From contig NZ_CANNDO010000001.1 in assembly GCF_947503385.1 (NCBI RefSeq), positions 496,001 to 560,000 on the forward strand: a DNA stretch of 64,000 nt, given 5' to 3'. The notes under the pieces are model-generated. The model saw only the letters and a program-made list of their open reading frames with translations. It did no database searches and was not told the origin of the DNA. The stretch comes from an uncultured Tateyamaria sp. (GTDB lineage: Bacteria; Pseudomonadota; Alphaproteobacteria; Rhodobacterales; Rhodobacteraceae). Both the position numbers and the translations under genes were made by a program. How positions within the stretch are numbered: position 1 is the stretch's first letter; every line of letters begins with the position of its first letter. This document shows positions 8,514 through 17,781 of this stretch, in pieces.

Positions 8514-9691
8514 CTCATCCGCTCAATCGCCAGCGCAATGCCTTGACCGCCGCCGATACACATGGTGATCAGCGCTTTGGAGCCCTGAATGCGCTCCAGT
8601 TCATACAGCGCCTTGACCGTGATGATGGCCCCCGTCGCCCCCACCGGATGGCCCAGCGCGATCGCGCCGCCGTTCGGGTTCACGCGTGCCGGGTCAAAGC
8701 CGAGGTCCTTGGACACCGCCAGTGCCTGCGCGGCAAAGGCTTCGTTCGACTCGATGACGTCAAAATCTTCGGGGCGCAGGCCGGTGCGGTCCAGCAGGTT
8801 GCGCACCGCTGGAATAGGGCCGATGCCCATCACCTCTGGTCGCACACCTGCATGGGCATAGCCCAGAACGCGCGCCCGTGGTTTCAGCCCTGCCTTTTCC
8901 GCCGCTTGCGCCGATGCCAGCACCACGGCGCCCGCGCCGTCGTTGATGCCGGAGGCGTTGCCGGCGGTCACGCTGCCGTCCTTCTGGAACACCGGGCGCA
9001 ATCCGCCCAGTGCCTCCATCGACGTGGCTTTGGGGTGTTCGTCCACCTCGAACGGCACCATGTCCCGTTTGACCCGCACCTCGACCGGCGTGATCTGGCT
9101 GGCAAAGCGGCCCTCGGCGATGGCCTGTGCCGCGCGCTCTTGGCTTTGCATGGCGAATGCGTCCTGTTGCTCGCGGGTGATCTGGTGTTCAGCGGCCACG
9201 TTTTCCGCTGTGACCCCCATATGCCCGGTGCCAAAGGGGCAGTTCAGCGCGCCCAGCATCATGTCGAGCGTTTTGACGTCACCCATCTTTTGCCCCCAGC
9301 GCTGGTTGGGGATGATGAACGGGCTGCGTGACATATTCTCGGCCCCACCGGCGAGGCCAAAGTCCGCGTCACCCAGCATCAGCGATTGGATCACAGACAC
9401 AATCGCCTGAACTCCCGATCCGCACAGCCGGTTCACGTTCATTGCAGGGGTCGTGTCGGGCACGCCCGCCCCTATCGCCGCCACGCGGCTCAAGTACATG
9501 TCGCGGGGTTCGGTGTTGATCACGTGGCCAAAGGCGACATGTCCCACCTGTCCGCCCTCAACTCCGGACCGTTCCAGCGCCGCCTTGGCCGCCACTGTCC
9601 CAAGGTCGATGGGTGTCGTTGCCGCCAGCGATCCGCCAAAGGTGCCAATGGCGGTACGCGCGCCGTCGAGGATAACGATGTCTTGAGTCAT
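8510..9691 (-). CDS. Acetyl-CoA C-acyltransferase (thiolase)
   Basis: Catalyses thiolytic cleavage of 3-ketoacyl-CoA or condensation of acetyl-CoA. The ATG at 9691 (MTQDIVILDGARTAIG) gives 393 residues, the normal thiolase length; further in-frame extension is non-homologous and would run through the neighbouring regulator gene. Catalytic residues are present: nucleophile C90 in NVNRLCGSG, the His in NPNGGAIALGHPVGATG, and the C-terminal Cys in MCIGGGQG. It is divergent from the XRE-cupin regulator gene, with 94 bases between starts, so it is a likely target of that regulator. Biosynthetic versus degradative role cannot be settled from sequence. Confidence 0.93.
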   Translation of the reverse strand: MTQDIVILDGARTAIGTFGGSLAATTPIDLGTVAAKAALERSGVEGGQVGHVAFGHVINTEPRDMYLSRVAAIGAGVPDTTPAMNVNRLCGSGVQAIVSVIQSLMLGDADFGLAGGAENMSRSPFIIPNQRWGQKMGDVKTLDMMLGALNCPFGTGHMGVTAENVAAEHQITREQQDAFAMQSQERAAQAIAEGRFASQITPVEVRVKRDMVPFEVDEHPKATSMEALGGLRPVFQKDGSVTAGNASGINDGAGAVVLASAQAAEKAGLKPRARVLGYAHAGVRPEVMGIGPIPAVRNLLDRTGLRPEDFDVIESNEAFAAQALAVSKDLGFDPARVNPNGGAIALGHPVGATGAIITVKALYELERIQGSKALITMCIGGGQGIALAIERMS

Positions 9692-9785
9692 GAGTGTCTC
9701 CTTTGCGCCCACCATGCCCTTTGCGCAGGCCGGAGTCAGCCCTTGGCCCTTGACGGGGACGCAACGGCACGTACACCTGTCCGTT

Positions 9786-10346
9786 ATGACGGATGATACG
9801 GACGCTATACTCGCACGCCTGCCCGCGCGGCTGAAAGAGGCCCGGCAGGCGCAGGGCCTGAACCTTGACGCGGTGGCCAAACTGTCCGGTGTGAGCCGGT
9901 CGATGGTCAGCCAGATCGAACGCGGCGAAAGCTCGCCCACGATTGCGACGCTGTGGAACCTGACGCGCGCGTTGCAGGTGGATTTCGCGGGCCTCCTGGA
10001 AGAGTCGGGTTCGGATGCCATCGAGGTGCTGCGCGCCAAGGATGTGCCCAGCATCGACAACCGTGGCTCCGGCTGCACGATCCGCATCCTGTCCGCGCCC
10101 GAGGACGCCGGGCGTCACGAGGTCTACGAGTTACGGCTGGCGGAGGGCGGCGTGCTCGATAGCCAGCCGCACCGGCGCGGCGCGCGCGAACAGCTGACCG
10201 TGATTGAGGGCAAGGTCGACGTCACCAGCGGCGGCGCACAGGACACGGCGCGGCAGGGCGATACCCTGCGCTACGCCGCGGACGTGCCGCATAGGATTTC
10301 TGCCGACCGACCAAGCCGGGTATTCCTGATTGTGCATGACGCCTGA
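9786..10346 (+). CDS. XRE-family regulator with C-terminal cupin domain
   Basis: A 186-residue transcription factor. An N-terminal helix-turn-helix (about 16-65, LSGVSRSMVSQIERGESSPT) binds DNA and a C-terminal cupin barrel (about 110-185, with QPHRRGAREQLTVIEGKVDV) is the probable ligand sensor. Start chosen at ATG 9786 because it gives the usual short N-terminus of this family. Its position between the divergent thiolase gene and the downstream kbl-tdh operon suggests control of one or both, plausibly in response to an amino acid or acyl metabolite. A terminator follows the stop directly. Confidence 0.88.
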   Translation: MTDDTDAILARLPARLKEARQAQGLNLDAVAKLSGVSRSMVSQIERGESSPTIATLWNLTRALQVDFAGLLEESGSDAIEVLRAKDVPSIDNRGSGCTIRILSAPEDAGRHEVYELRLAEGGVLDSQPHRRGAREQLTVIEGKVDVTSGGAQDTARQGDTLRYAADVPHRISADRPSRVFLIVHDA

Positions 10347-10347
10347 T

Positions 10348-10368
10348 AATCCGCTGTAACGGATTTTT
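10348..10368 (+). terminator. Rho-independent terminator after the XRE-cupin gene
   Basis: A six-base stem (AATCCG with CGGATT, loop CTGTAA) is followed by an unbroken T-run of five counting the last stem bases. It begins two bases after the regulator stop, separating it from kbl, which therefore needs its own promoter in 10369-10441. Confidence 0.75.
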
Positions 10369-10441
10369 GTCCGATATTGTGTAATCCTCTATTTCGGAAT
10401 CACATCCGACATGTTAGATGCTCTGGCAAAGGAGCATCCCG

Positions 10442-11626
10442 ATGACGCACGCATTCCTCGCCCACGTGACCGACACCTTGGCCCAGATCGAGGCCGACGG
10501 CATGACCAAGCGCGAGCGCGAAATCACAGGACCGCAGGGCGCGCGGACGCGGGTGGGCGACCGCGAGGTGCTGAACCTCTGCGCCAACAACTACCTTGGG
10601 CTTGCGAACAACCCTGACCTGACCCGTGCCGCGCAGACGGCGATGGACAGCAACGGGTTTGGCATGGCCTCGGTCCGGTTCATCTGCGGCACACAGGACC
10701 TGCACCGTGAGTTGGAACAAAAGCTGGCGGCGTTTCTGAACAAGGACGATGCCATCCTTTTTGCCGCGTGTTTCGACGCCAATGGCGGGCTGTTCGAGCC
10801 GCTGCTGGGACCCGAGGACGCAATCATCTCGGACGCGCTGAACCACGCGTCGATCATCGACGGCATTCGGCTCTGCAAGGCGCAGCGCTACCGCTATGCC
10901 AATTCGGACATGGACGATCTGGAGGCGCAACTAAACGCGGCGCGGCAGGCGGGCGCGCGCCACATCATGATCGCGACGGACGGCGTGTTTTCCATGGACG
11001 GCTACTTGGCCAAGCTGCCCGAGATCACGGCGCTGGCGCAGCGCTACGACGCCGTGGTGATGGTCGACGATTGCCACGCGACCGGCTTTATGGGTCCCAA
11101 GGGCGCTGGCACGCCTGCACATTTCGGCGTGGATGTGGACATCCTGACCGGAACGCTGGGCAAGGCGCTGGGCGGCGCCATTGGCGGGTACATCGCGGGG
11201 CCGCAGCCAGTCATTGACCTGCTGCGCCAGCGGGCGCGGCCATACCTGTTTTCCAACTCCCTGCCGCCCGCGATTGTCGCTGCGGGGATCGAGGCGATCC
11301 GGCTGGTCGAAGCGGGCGACGCCCTGCGCGCGCAACTTTTCGACAATGCCAGCTATTGGCGCATGGGGCTGACCGAACTGGGTTTCAATCTTTTGCCCGG
11401 CGAACATCCCATCATCCCCGTGATGCTGGGCGAGGCGCAACTGGCGCAGGACATGGCTGCGCGGCTCTTTGATGAGGGCGTCTATGTCTCGGGCTTTTTC
11501 TTCCCGGTGGTGCCCAAAGGACAGGCGCGCATCCGCACCCAGATGAATGCCGCCCTGACGCGCGACGATCTGGATCGCGGACTGGACGCGTTTGGCACCG
11601 TGGGCCGCGCACTGGGGGTGATTTGA
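10442..11626 (+). CDS. kbl: Glycine C-acetyltransferase (2-amino-3-ketobutyrate CoA ligase)
   Basis: PLP enzyme that splits 2-amino-3-ketobutyrate with CoA into glycine and acetyl-CoA, the second step of threonine degradation after Tdh. At 394 residues it has normal length. The N-terminal [15 protein letters not shown] block, the [10 protein letters not shown] aspartate motif and the PLP lysine in [16 protein letters not shown] are all present. AAGGAG lies before the ATG at 10442. It heads a tightly packed operon: its TGA shares one base with the ATG of the methyltransferase gene, which in turn overlaps tdh. Confidence 0.97.
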   Translation: MTHAFLAHVTDTLAQIEADGMTKREREITGPQGARTRVGDREVLNLCANNYLGLANNPDLTRAAQTAMDSNGFGMASVRFICGTQDLHRELEQKLAAFLNKDDAILFAACFDANGGLFEPLLGPEDAIISDALNHASIIDGIRLCKAQRYRYANSDMDDLEAQLNAARQAGARHIMIATDGVFSMDGYLAKLPEITALAQRYDAVVMVDDCHATGFMGPKGAGTPAHFGVDVDILTGTLGKALGGAIGGYIAGPQPVIDLLRQRARPYLFSNSLPPAIVAAGIEAIRLVEAGDALRAQLFDNASYWRMGLTELGFNLLPGEHPIIPVMLGEAQLAQDMAARLFDEGVYVSGFFFPVVPKGQARIRTQMNAALTRDDLDRGLDAFGTVGRALGVI

Positions 11627-12234
11627 TGCGCGTCGCACAGCAAGCCGTTGCAGGCTATGTCACCCACGCCCCGGCGCTGATTGCGCAGTACAATGCCGTG
11701 CCGTCGGACACGATTTACGCGGGCGTGCGGGACCTGTTGCCGGACACACCGGTCAAGGTTCTGGACGTGGGCACAGGCAGCGGGCGCGATGCCGAATGGT
11801 GCGCCAGCCTCGGCCATACGGTGACGGCGGTCGACCCGGTTGCGGCCTTTGTGGCCGAGACCATGCGCCGCGTCCCGGCGGCCACGATCCTGCGCGACCG
11901 GCTGCCCACGCTTGCATCCGTGCGCGGTCACTACGGCCTGATCCTTGTGAATGGCGTGTGGCAACATGTCGACCCGCAGGATCGCGCAGCGGCGTTGCGG
12001 CGCTTGTCTGGCCTGCTCGACCTTGGTGGGCGGCTGATCCTTTCGCTGCGGCACGGACCGGGGCACCCGGACCGGCCTATTGTGCCCATCGACACGGGCG
12101 CAACGCTGGCACAGGGCGAAGCCCTTGGCCTGAAGATGTTGCGCCGGGTTGAGACCGGGTCGCTGCAAGCGGGCAATACCGCCAACGGCGTCACGTGGAC
12201 GTGGTTGGTCTTCGAACGGGACGGCGAGGCATGA
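11626..12234 (+). CDS. SAM-dependent methyltransferase embedded in the threonine operon
   Basis: A 202-residue class I methyltransferase with motif [16 protein letters not shown] near 43-57, an acidic motif II end (VTAVDP), and post-motif hydrophobic strands ([26 protein letters not shown]). The substrate is not evident. It starts at ATG 11626 inside the kbl stop (TGATG) and overlaps tdh by ATGA, so it is co-translated with threonine-degradation enzymes. That placement suggests a role linked to aminoketobutyrate, glycine or aminoacetone metabolism, but this is inference. A TTG three bases upstream is a less likely start. Confidence 0.85.
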   Translation: MRVAQQAVAGYVTHAPALIAQYNAVPSDTIYAGVRDLLPDTPVKVLDVGTGSGRDAEWCASLGHTVTAVDPVAAFVAETMRRVPAATILRDRLPTLASVRGHYGLILVNGVWQHVDPQDRAAALRRLSGLLDLGGRLILSLRHGPGHPDRPIVPIDTGATLAQGEALGLKMLRRVETGSLQAGNTANGVTWTWLVFERDGEA

Positions 12235-13271
12235 ACCAGATGATCGCATTGGAAAAGACCCACCCGCGCGAAGGCTTGTGGCGGGTCGAGGCACCGGTGC
12301 CCGAGATCGGCCCGGATGACGTGCTGATCCGCATCACCAAGACCGGCATCTGCGGCACGGATATCCACATCTGGAATTGGGATGATTGGGCGGCGGCCAC
12401 AGTTCCCACGCCGATGATCACCGGGCACGAATTCGCGGGCGAGATCGTTGACATTGGCGCAAACGTGCGCGATCTGGCAGTTGGCCAGCGCTGTTCCGGC
12501 GAGGGCCACCTGATTGGAAAAACCTCGCGGCAGAGCCGGGCGGGCAAGTTCCACCTCGACCCCGCCACGCGGGGGATCGGCGTGAATGAACAGGGCGCTT
12601 TTGCCCAATACCTGCGGCTTCCCGCGTTCAATGTGGTGCCACTGCCGGATGAGATTGACGACGACATCGGGGCGATCCTTGATCCGCTGGGCAACGCGGT
12701 ACACACCGCGCTGTCCTTTGATCTGGTGGGCGAGGATGTGCTGATCACCGGGGCAGGTCCCATCGGGATCATGGCGGCGGCGGTGGCCCGGCACGTGGGC
12801 GCGCGGCACGTGGTGATCACGGACGTGAACCCGGATCGGCTGCGGCTTGCCACGCATGTGGCGGATGTGGTGCCGGTGAACGTGGCACAACAGGATCTGG
12901 CCGAAGGTGTCGCGGGCCTTGGCATGACCCAAGGCTTTGACGTCGGCCTTGAGATGTCCGGGAATGCCCGCGCCTTCGACCAGATGGTCGAGGCGATGAC
13001 GATGGGCGGGCGGATTGCGATGCTGGGCATCCCGCCGGGGCGTTCACCTGTGGACTGGTCCCGGATCGTGTTCAAGGCGATCACAATCAAGGGCGTCTAT
13101 GGCCGCGAGATTTTCGAGACGTGGTACAAGATGATTGCCATGTTGCAGAACGGATTGGACGTGTCCGGCGTGATCACCCACCGCTTTGCCGCCAGCGCGT
13201 TCGAGGCCGGCTTTGCCGCGATGAAGTCGGGATCGTCGGGAAAGGTCGTGCTGGACTGGACTCAGGCGTAG
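12231..13271 (+). CDS. tdh: L-threonine 3-dehydrogenase lacking structural zinc ligands
   Basis: Medium-chain zinc alcohol dehydrogenase that oxidises threonine to 2-amino-3-ketobutyrate with NAD. The 346 residues align well with Tdh: catalytic zinc ligands C41, H66 and E67 ([17 protein letters not shown]) and the nucleotide loop [13 protein letters not shown] are present. The structural-zinc lobe is changed: the four cysteines of the E. coli enzyme (93, 96, 99, 107) align with G96, S99, S102 and D110 in [20 protein letters not shown]. The fold is otherwise complete, so it is probably an active enzyme without the structural zinc. The start overlaps the methyltransferase stop (ATGA). Confidence 0.95.
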   Translation: MNQMIALEKTHPREGLWRVEAPVPEIGPDDVLIRITKTGICGTDIHIWNWDDWAAATVPTPMITGHEFAGEIVDIGANVRDLAVGQRCSGEGHLIGKTSRQSRAGKFHLDPATRGIGVNEQGAFAQYLRLPAFNVVPLPDEIDDDIGAILDPLGNAVHTALSFDLVGEDVLITGAGPIGIMAAAVARHVGARHVVITDVNPDRLRLATHVADVVPVNVAQQDLAEGVAGLGMTQGFDVGLEMSGNARAFDQMVEAMTMGGRIAMLGIPPGRSPVDWSRIVFKAITIKGVYGREIFETWYKMIAMLQNGLDVSGVITHRFAASAFEAGFAAMKSGSSGKVVLDWTQA

Positions 13272-13999
13272 ACGGGTTCCAGCGGGACGCGGCCCTGTGC
13301 CGTCAGCCGCCAGACGCGGTCCCCTTCGAACACGGCGGCGGTCAGCGGCTCGCCATAGCCCGCAGCGGTATCAAGGTTCACACGGTTGCCGTAATGCGTC
13401 GCCGCGCGCACGGGCGTGTGGCCATGCACGATCAGTTTGGGGTGCGGGTCGGTGTGGTTGTGGAATTCCTGCCGGATCCACAGCAGGTCCTCTTCGTCCT
13501 GTTTGTGCAGAGGGATGCCGGGCCGGATGCCCGCATGGGCAAAGAACACCTTGTCCGTCTCATGGGTCAGTTGCAGCGACCGCAGGAAATCCACATGGGA
13601 TTGCGGCACACGGGCAAGGGCGTCGGCGTGTACGTCCTTTTCGCGGCGCTCGGGATGTGCATTCACGCCGTAAGAGGCCAGCGTGGTGTCACCGCCCAAC
13701 CGTTCGTGCAACCAGTAGAGCGACACCATCATGTAGGGATCGGCGCGCGGCGGCACCTCCATGAACCATTCGAACATGCGGTCGTGGTTGCCCTTGAGAA
13801 AGGTCCAGTTGCGCGCTTGCGCCTTGCCCTCGACCAGCGTGTCGAGAACGGCGCGGCTGTCAGGGCCACGGTCGGTGTAATCACCAAGAAAGACGATATG
13901 GGCGTCCTTGCCCCCGTCGGTTTCAATCAGATGCAGGATGCGGTCCAGCTGACCCATTTGGCCGTGGACATCGCCAATCGCATAGATGGGGTTGGGCAT
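13262..13999 (-). CDS. Metallophosphoesterase, serine/threonine protein phosphatase-like
   Basis: A 245-residue PPP-type metallophosphatase. The three dinuclear-metal motifs are intact: IGDVHG (GDxHG) near 8-13, [12 protein letters not shown] (GDxxDRG) near 37-48, and LKGNHDRMF (GNHD) near 68-76, with downstream histidines in [11 protein letters not shown] and IVHGHTPV. Short single-domain members act on phosphoproteins or small substrates such as diadenosine polyphosphates; the sequence does not choose between them. It converges with tdh, overlapping by ten bases. No signal peptide is present, so it is cytoplasmic. Confidence 0.9.
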   Translation of the reverse strand: MPNPIYAIGDVHGQMGQLDRILHLIETDGGKDAHIVFLGDYTDRGPDSRAVLDTLVEGKAQARNWTFLKGNHDRMFEWFMEVPPRADPYMMVSLYWLHERLGGDTTLASYGVNAHPERREKDVHADALARVPQSHVDFLRSLQLTHETDKVFFAHAGIRPGIPLHKQDEEDLLWIRQEFHNHTDPHPKLIVHGHTPVRAATHYGNRVNLDTAAGYGEPLTAAVFEGDRVWRLTAQGRVPLEPVYA

Positions 14000-14040
14000 T
14001 CAAATCACTCAAAACAAAAACACAGCAGCAGTCTCTAGCC

Positions 14041-14820
14041 TTAGGGGGATTCGCTCCGCTTGGCGAGGACGTCGGCAAGATACCGCGCGGTCCAGTCGTC
14101 GCTGATGGCATCAGCGAGTTTGCGGGTCGGGACGGGAATGTGCCCGGCCTGCGCCTGTGCCTGTTCCGGGGTATACCCGATGTGCGTAAGCAGGTTGGCG
14201 AGCGTCTTTTGCGGGGCCTCTGCAAACGTTTCGTATGTCGTGGCGTGCGGCGTGATCCGGTGTTCTGCAAACCAGTTCAGCCATGCGCGGTCGGCGGCCT
14301 CGAACTTGGCGATCTGCGCGGTGATTGCGTCTGCGTCATATCCGTTGTTCCGGCTGGGATCGATCCGCTCAAGGTCAGTGCCGTCCGCGTTTCGGTGCCA
14401 CAGGCCGGTCTGTTCGGCGCGCAGCAGCGACACCGCCTGCGCCACCTTGTCCTGTCGGCGCAGCCAGATATAGCGCAATGGTCCAAAGACGTTTTCGAGA
14501 CGCTCGGGGTCGGTTGCCCCTTTGTCTGACAGCCGATCCATGAGGTAGGCAACGCTGTGCTGTTGCAGGCGAATGCCGGTGACACCCTCGGTGGCCGTGG
14601 TCCGAACGGTGGCGATGATCTGATCCAGCGGAGCGTCTCCAGACAGGCCGAGATCACAGGCCCAACGCGTCTGGTCGGGTCTGTGAAAATAGCTTTGAGG
14701 TGCACCGGCGATGCCTGTCGCGCTGAGCATCCCGCACAGCATCGTGCTGCCGCTGCGGGGTGCCGTGCACAGGATATAGCTGCGAGGTGCCATAGGTGCA
14801 GGATGGGCATTGCGGCCCAT
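14041..14820 (-). CDS. Stf0-type sulfotransferase
   Basis: A 259-residue sulfotransferase-fold protein. The 5'-phosphosulfate loop of PAPS enzymes appears as ILCTAPRSGSTMLCGML, and ATGIAGAPQSYFHRP plus the Arg/Asn-rich middle match the Stf0 (trehalose sulfotransferase-like) family. The substrate is not predictable: it could be a sugar, lipid or other hydroxyl acceptor. It lies six bases after the serA stop on the same strand, so it is co-transcribed with serC-serA. An alternative start is the ATG at 14793 (MAPRSYIL), which sits nearer the fold but lacks a clear ribosome binding site. Confidence 0.82.
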   Translation of the reverse strand: MGRNAHPAPMAPRSYILCTAPRSGSTMLCGMLSATGIAGAPQSYFHRPDQTRWACDLGLSGDAPLDQIIATVRTTATEGVTGIRLQQHSVAYLMDRLSDKGATDPERLENVFGPLRYIWLRRQDKVAQAVSLLRAEQTGLWHRNADGTDLERIDPSRNNGYDADAITAQIAKFEAADRAWLNWFAEHRITPHATTYETFAEAPQKTLANLLTHIGYTPEQAQAQAGHIPVPTRKLADAISDDWTARYLADVLAKRSESP

Positions 14821-14826
14821 CCCCGG

Positions 14827-16419
14827 TCAACCCACGTCGAAGGCGAGCGGTTTGACTTGGGTGAACTGACCCGTGCCGCGCAGGGTTTTCAGCACGTCCT
14901 CGGGGATCGGATTGTCCACATAGAGAAGTGCGATTGCCTCACCGCCCACATCCGCGCGCCCAAGGGTAAAGTTCGCGATGTTCACGCCATTGGTGCCCAT
15001 CGTGTTGCCCAGCAGGCCGATGATGCCCGGCACGTCCTCGTTGGTGGTGTAGAGCATATGTTCCCCGATCTCGGCGTCGATGTTGATGCCCTTGATCTGG
15101 ATAAAGCGCGGCTTGCCGTCGCTGAACACCGTGCCAGCGACAGACCGCTCGCGCTTGTCCGTTACGACGGTGACTTTGATGTAGCCTTCGAACGCGCCGG
15201 ACTTGTCCTGATTGGTGGTGCTGATCTGAATGCCACGTTCCTTGGCGACAACAGGGGCAGAGACCATGTTTACGTCCGGGTTGGCCTTTTTCATGATGCC
15301 CGCAATCACGCCGCAGTTCAGTGCATCAAGGTTCATATCGGCCACGACGCCGTCATACAGGATATTGATGGCCTTGATCGGCTCGTCCGTCATCTGGCCG
15401 GTAAAGCTGCCAAGGTGCCCAGCAAGTTTCAGCCATGGGCCCATCACCTTGGCCTCTTCGGCGGTGACGGAGGGCATGTTGAGCGCGTTTTCCACGGCGC
15501 CGGTCAGCAGGTAATTTGCCATTTGCTCGGCCACTTGCAGGGCGACGTTTTCCTGCGCTTCGGTGGTGGCCGCACCGAGATGGGGTGTGACCACGACGTT
15601 GGGCAGATTGAAAAGCGCGTTTTCCTTTGCCGGTTCTTCGGCGAACACGTCAAAGGCGGCACCCGCGACATGGCCGGATTTCAGGGCTTCGGCCAGTGCG
15701 GCCTCATCCACCAGACCGCCACGGGCGCAGTTGATGATGCGCACACCGGGCTTCATCATCGCGATGCGTTCGGCGGTGATCATGTTGGCCGTCTGTTCGG
15801 TTTTTGGCACGTGCAGCGTGATGAAATCGGCGCGCTTGATCAGGTCTTCGAGTTCGACCTTTTCGACACCCATTTTGGCGGCTTTTTCTTCGCCGAGGAA
15901 GGGATCGTAGGCGAGCACCTTCATCTTGAGACCACGGGCGCGGTCGCAGACGATGCCGCCGATATTGCCTGCGCCGATCACGCCCAGCGTCTTGCCGGTC
16001 AGTTCGGTGCCCATGAATTTGGACTTTTCCCATTTGCCCGCATGTGTGGATTCCGAGGCTTCGGGGATTTGGCGGGCGACGGCGAACATCATGGCGATGG
16101 CGTGTTCGGCGGTGGTGATCATGTTGCCAAAGGGCGTGTTCATGACAATCACCCCCTTTTTGCTGGCAGCATCCTTGTCGATATTGTCGGTGCCGATCCC
16201 GGCGCGGCCAATGACCTTGAGGTTGGTTGCGTTCTTGAGGATCGTGGGCGTGACACGTGTGGCCGACCGGATGGCGAGACCGTCATATTGGCCGATGACT
16301 TCGGCCAGTTTGTCCTTGTCCTTGCCAAGATCGGGTTCGAAATCGACCTCGATGCCACGGTCCTTGAAGATCTGGACGGCGGCGTCGGAGAGTTTGTCGG
16401 AGATGAGTACTTTGGGCAT
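14827..16419 (-). CDS. serA: D-3-phosphoglycerate dehydrogenase
   Basis: First step of serine synthesis: oxidation of 3-phosphoglycerate with NAD. The 530-residue long form has the substrate/NAD domains with LGVIGAGNIGGIV, catalytic residues in the CARGGLVDE block and the His of VVTPHLGAATTEA, an intervening ASB-type domain, and a C-terminal ACT domain (DVPGIIGLLGNTMGTNGVNI) that commonly binds serine for feedback inhibition. It follows serC by 60 bases; the gap contains a perfect palindrome at 16438-16455. serC-serA is the usual alphaproteobacterial operon. Confidence 0.97.
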   Translation of the reverse strand: MPKVLISDKLSDAAVQIFKDRGIEVDFEPDLGKDKDKLAEVIGQYDGLAIRSATRVTPTILKNATNLKVIGRAGIGTDNIDKDAASKKGVIVMNTPFGNMITTAEHAIAMMFAVARQIPEASESTHAGKWEKSKFMGTELTGKTLGVIGAGNIGGIVCDRARGLKMKVLAYDPFLGEEKAAKMGVEKVELEDLIKRADFITLHVPKTEQTANMITAERIAMMKPGVRIINCARGGLVDEAALAEALKSGHVAGAAFDVFAEEPAKENALFNLPNVVVTPHLGAATTEAQENVALQVAEQMANYLLTGAVENALNMPSVTAEEAKVMGPWLKLAGHLGSFTGQMTDEPIKAINILYDGVVADMNLDALNCGVIAGIMKKANPDVNMVSAPVVAKERGIQISTTNQDKSGAFEGYIKVTVVTDKRERSVAGTVFSDGKPRFIQIKGINIDAEIGEHMLYTTNEDVPGIIGLLGNTMGTNGVNIANFTLGRADVGGEAIALLYVDNPIPEDVLKTLRGTGQFTQVKPLAFDVG

Positions 16420-16437
16420 TGTCTTGTCCTTGCGGGT

Positions 16438-16455
16438 GCCGGGCTGAAGCCCGGC
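16438..16455. repeat. Palindrome in the serC-serA gap (REP-like)
   Basis: Arms GCCGGGCT and AGCCCGGC are perfectly complementary around GA, with CCTACG after. No T-run follows on either strand, so it is not a normal terminator. It may stabilise serC mRNA or dampen serA expression, or be a dispersed REP-like unit; I saw no second copy in the window. Confidence 0.55.
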
Positions 16456-16479
16456 CTACGAATGGGGGGAACGCGGGTT

Positions 16480-17622
16480 TTAGCCTGCCGCGATTTCAGC
16501 GTCGAACGCGTGGGCGAGCCAGGGCAGCATCGCTTGGATATCCGAGGTTTCGACGGTGCCGCCGCACCAGATGCGCAGGCCCGGAGGCGCGTCGCGGTAG
16601 GCCCCGATGTCGAGCGCCACACCTTCGTCGGCGAGCCGTTTGGCCACGGCTTTGGCAAAGGCCGCGCCGTCGGTGATCCGATCATCGGTGAACCTGAGGC
16701 AGACGGACGTGGTCGAGGCGGTCGCGGGGTCAGTGGCGAGGTTCGCGATCCAGTCATGGGCGTCGACAAAATCGGCGACAGCCTGCGCATTGGCTTCGGC
16801 GCGGGCGATCAGGCCTTGCAGGCCGCCGACGCTGCGCGCCCAAGCAAGCGATTGCAGATAATCTTCGACGCAGAGCATCGACGGGGTGTTGATCGTTTCA
16901 CCTTTGAAGATGCCGTCGATCAGCTTGCCGCCCTTGGTCAGGCGGAAAATCTTGGGCAGGGGCCAGGGGGGTGTGTAGCTTTGCAGCCGTTCGACGGCGC
17001 GGGGGCTGAGGATCAGCATCCCGTGCGCGGCCTCACCGCCCAGAACCTTTTGCCAGCTGAACGTCGTCACATCGAGCTTGTCCCAGGGCAAATCCATCGC
17101 AAAGGCGGCGGAGGTCGCGTCGCACAGGGTTAGGCCCGCACGGTCGCCGGGAATTGCATCGCCATTTGGCATCCGCACGCCGGAGGTGGTGCCGTTCCAT
17201 GTAAAGCAGACGTCATTGTCGTAGTTCAGCGCTGCCATATCCACGATGTCGCCATAGTCGGCGGTGTGGACCGTGTGGTCGATCTTGAGCTGTTTGGCCA
17301 CGTCCGTGACCCAGCCTGCGCCAAAGCTTTCCCATGCGACCATATCCGCGTGGCGTGCGCCCAGCAGCGACCACATCGCCATTTCGTATGCGCCTGTGTC
17401 GGAGGCGGGCACAATGCCGATCTTGTAATCCGCGGGCACACCGAGGATGTCGCGGGTTTCGTCAATGGCCGCTTTCAGCTTGGCCTTGCCTTCGGCGGCA
17501 CGGTGCGAGCGACCCAATGGGGCATCGCCGAGCGCGTCGAGAGAAAATGTGGGGGGTTTGGCACAGGGGCCGGACGAAAAACGCGGATTTGCCGGCCGCG
17601 TGACCGGAGCAGTGTTAGCCAT
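16480..17622 (-). CDS. serC: Phosphoserine aminotransferase (alphaproteobacterial type)
   Basis: PLP enzyme converting 3-phosphohydroxypyruvate and glutamate to phosphoserine; it also serves pyridoxal phosphate synthesis in many bacteria. The 380-residue protein has the [18 protein letters not shown] start typical of the alphaproteobacterial clade, the substrate block [20 protein letters not shown] and the PLP lysine in [16 protein letters not shown]. The start at 17622 has AAGGAT upstream, inside a structured leader (17623-17700). It is divergent from serB, so serine synthesis genes are clustered here. Confidence 0.96.
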   Translation of the reverse strand: MANTAPVTRPANPRFSSGPCAKPPTFSLDALGDAPLGRSHRAAEGKAKLKAAIDETRDILGVPADYKIGIVPASDTGAYEMAMWSLLGARHADMVAWESFGAGWVTDVAKQLKIDHTVHTADYGDIVDMAALNYDNDVCFTWNGTTSGVRMPNGDAIPGDRAGLTLCDATSAAFAMDLPWDKLDVTTFSWQKVLGGEAAHGMLILSPRAVERLQSYTPPWPLPKIFRLTKGGKLIDGIFKGETINTPSMLCVEDYLQSLAWARSVGGLQGLIARAEANAQAVADFVDAHDWIANLATDPATASTTSVCLRFTDDRITDGAAFAKAVAKRLADEGVALDIGAYRDAPPGLRIWCGGTVETSDIQAMLPWLAHAFDAEIAAG

Positions 17623-17700
17623 CTGATGTTATCCTTACAGATATGCGCCCTTCGTTGGGGAAGGGTGTCCCACGGATGCGTCTACGGGGCGGTGCGGGCT
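17623..17700 (-). ncRNA. serC leader RNA candidate
   Basis: In the minus-strand 5' leader of serC a six-base stem (CCCTTC with GAAGGG, loop CCCAAC, 17648-17665) is followed by a second weak stem (TATC with GATA) whose loop contains the AAGGAT ribosome binding site. Rfam describes a serC leader motif in alphaproteobacteria whose last stem overlaps the ribosome binding site of serC, and this layout fits. I assigned it from layout and position, not from a covariance search, and the upstream boundary is approximate. Confidence 0.6.
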
Positions 17701-17781
17701 GGTGCAACCGGGAAAGCGGGGCTATAGCGCCGTCTGAGCCGCTTTTTGCGACATCGCTGACGCCTTTCGGAAACCTTGCCC

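Noticed and set aside
14557-17133. Long open frame of 858 codons on the plus strand
   Set aside because: It runs antisense to the certain genes serA and serC and part of the sulfotransferase gene; its composition (His/Gly/Asp-rich) is the shadow expected from GC-rich coding DNA.
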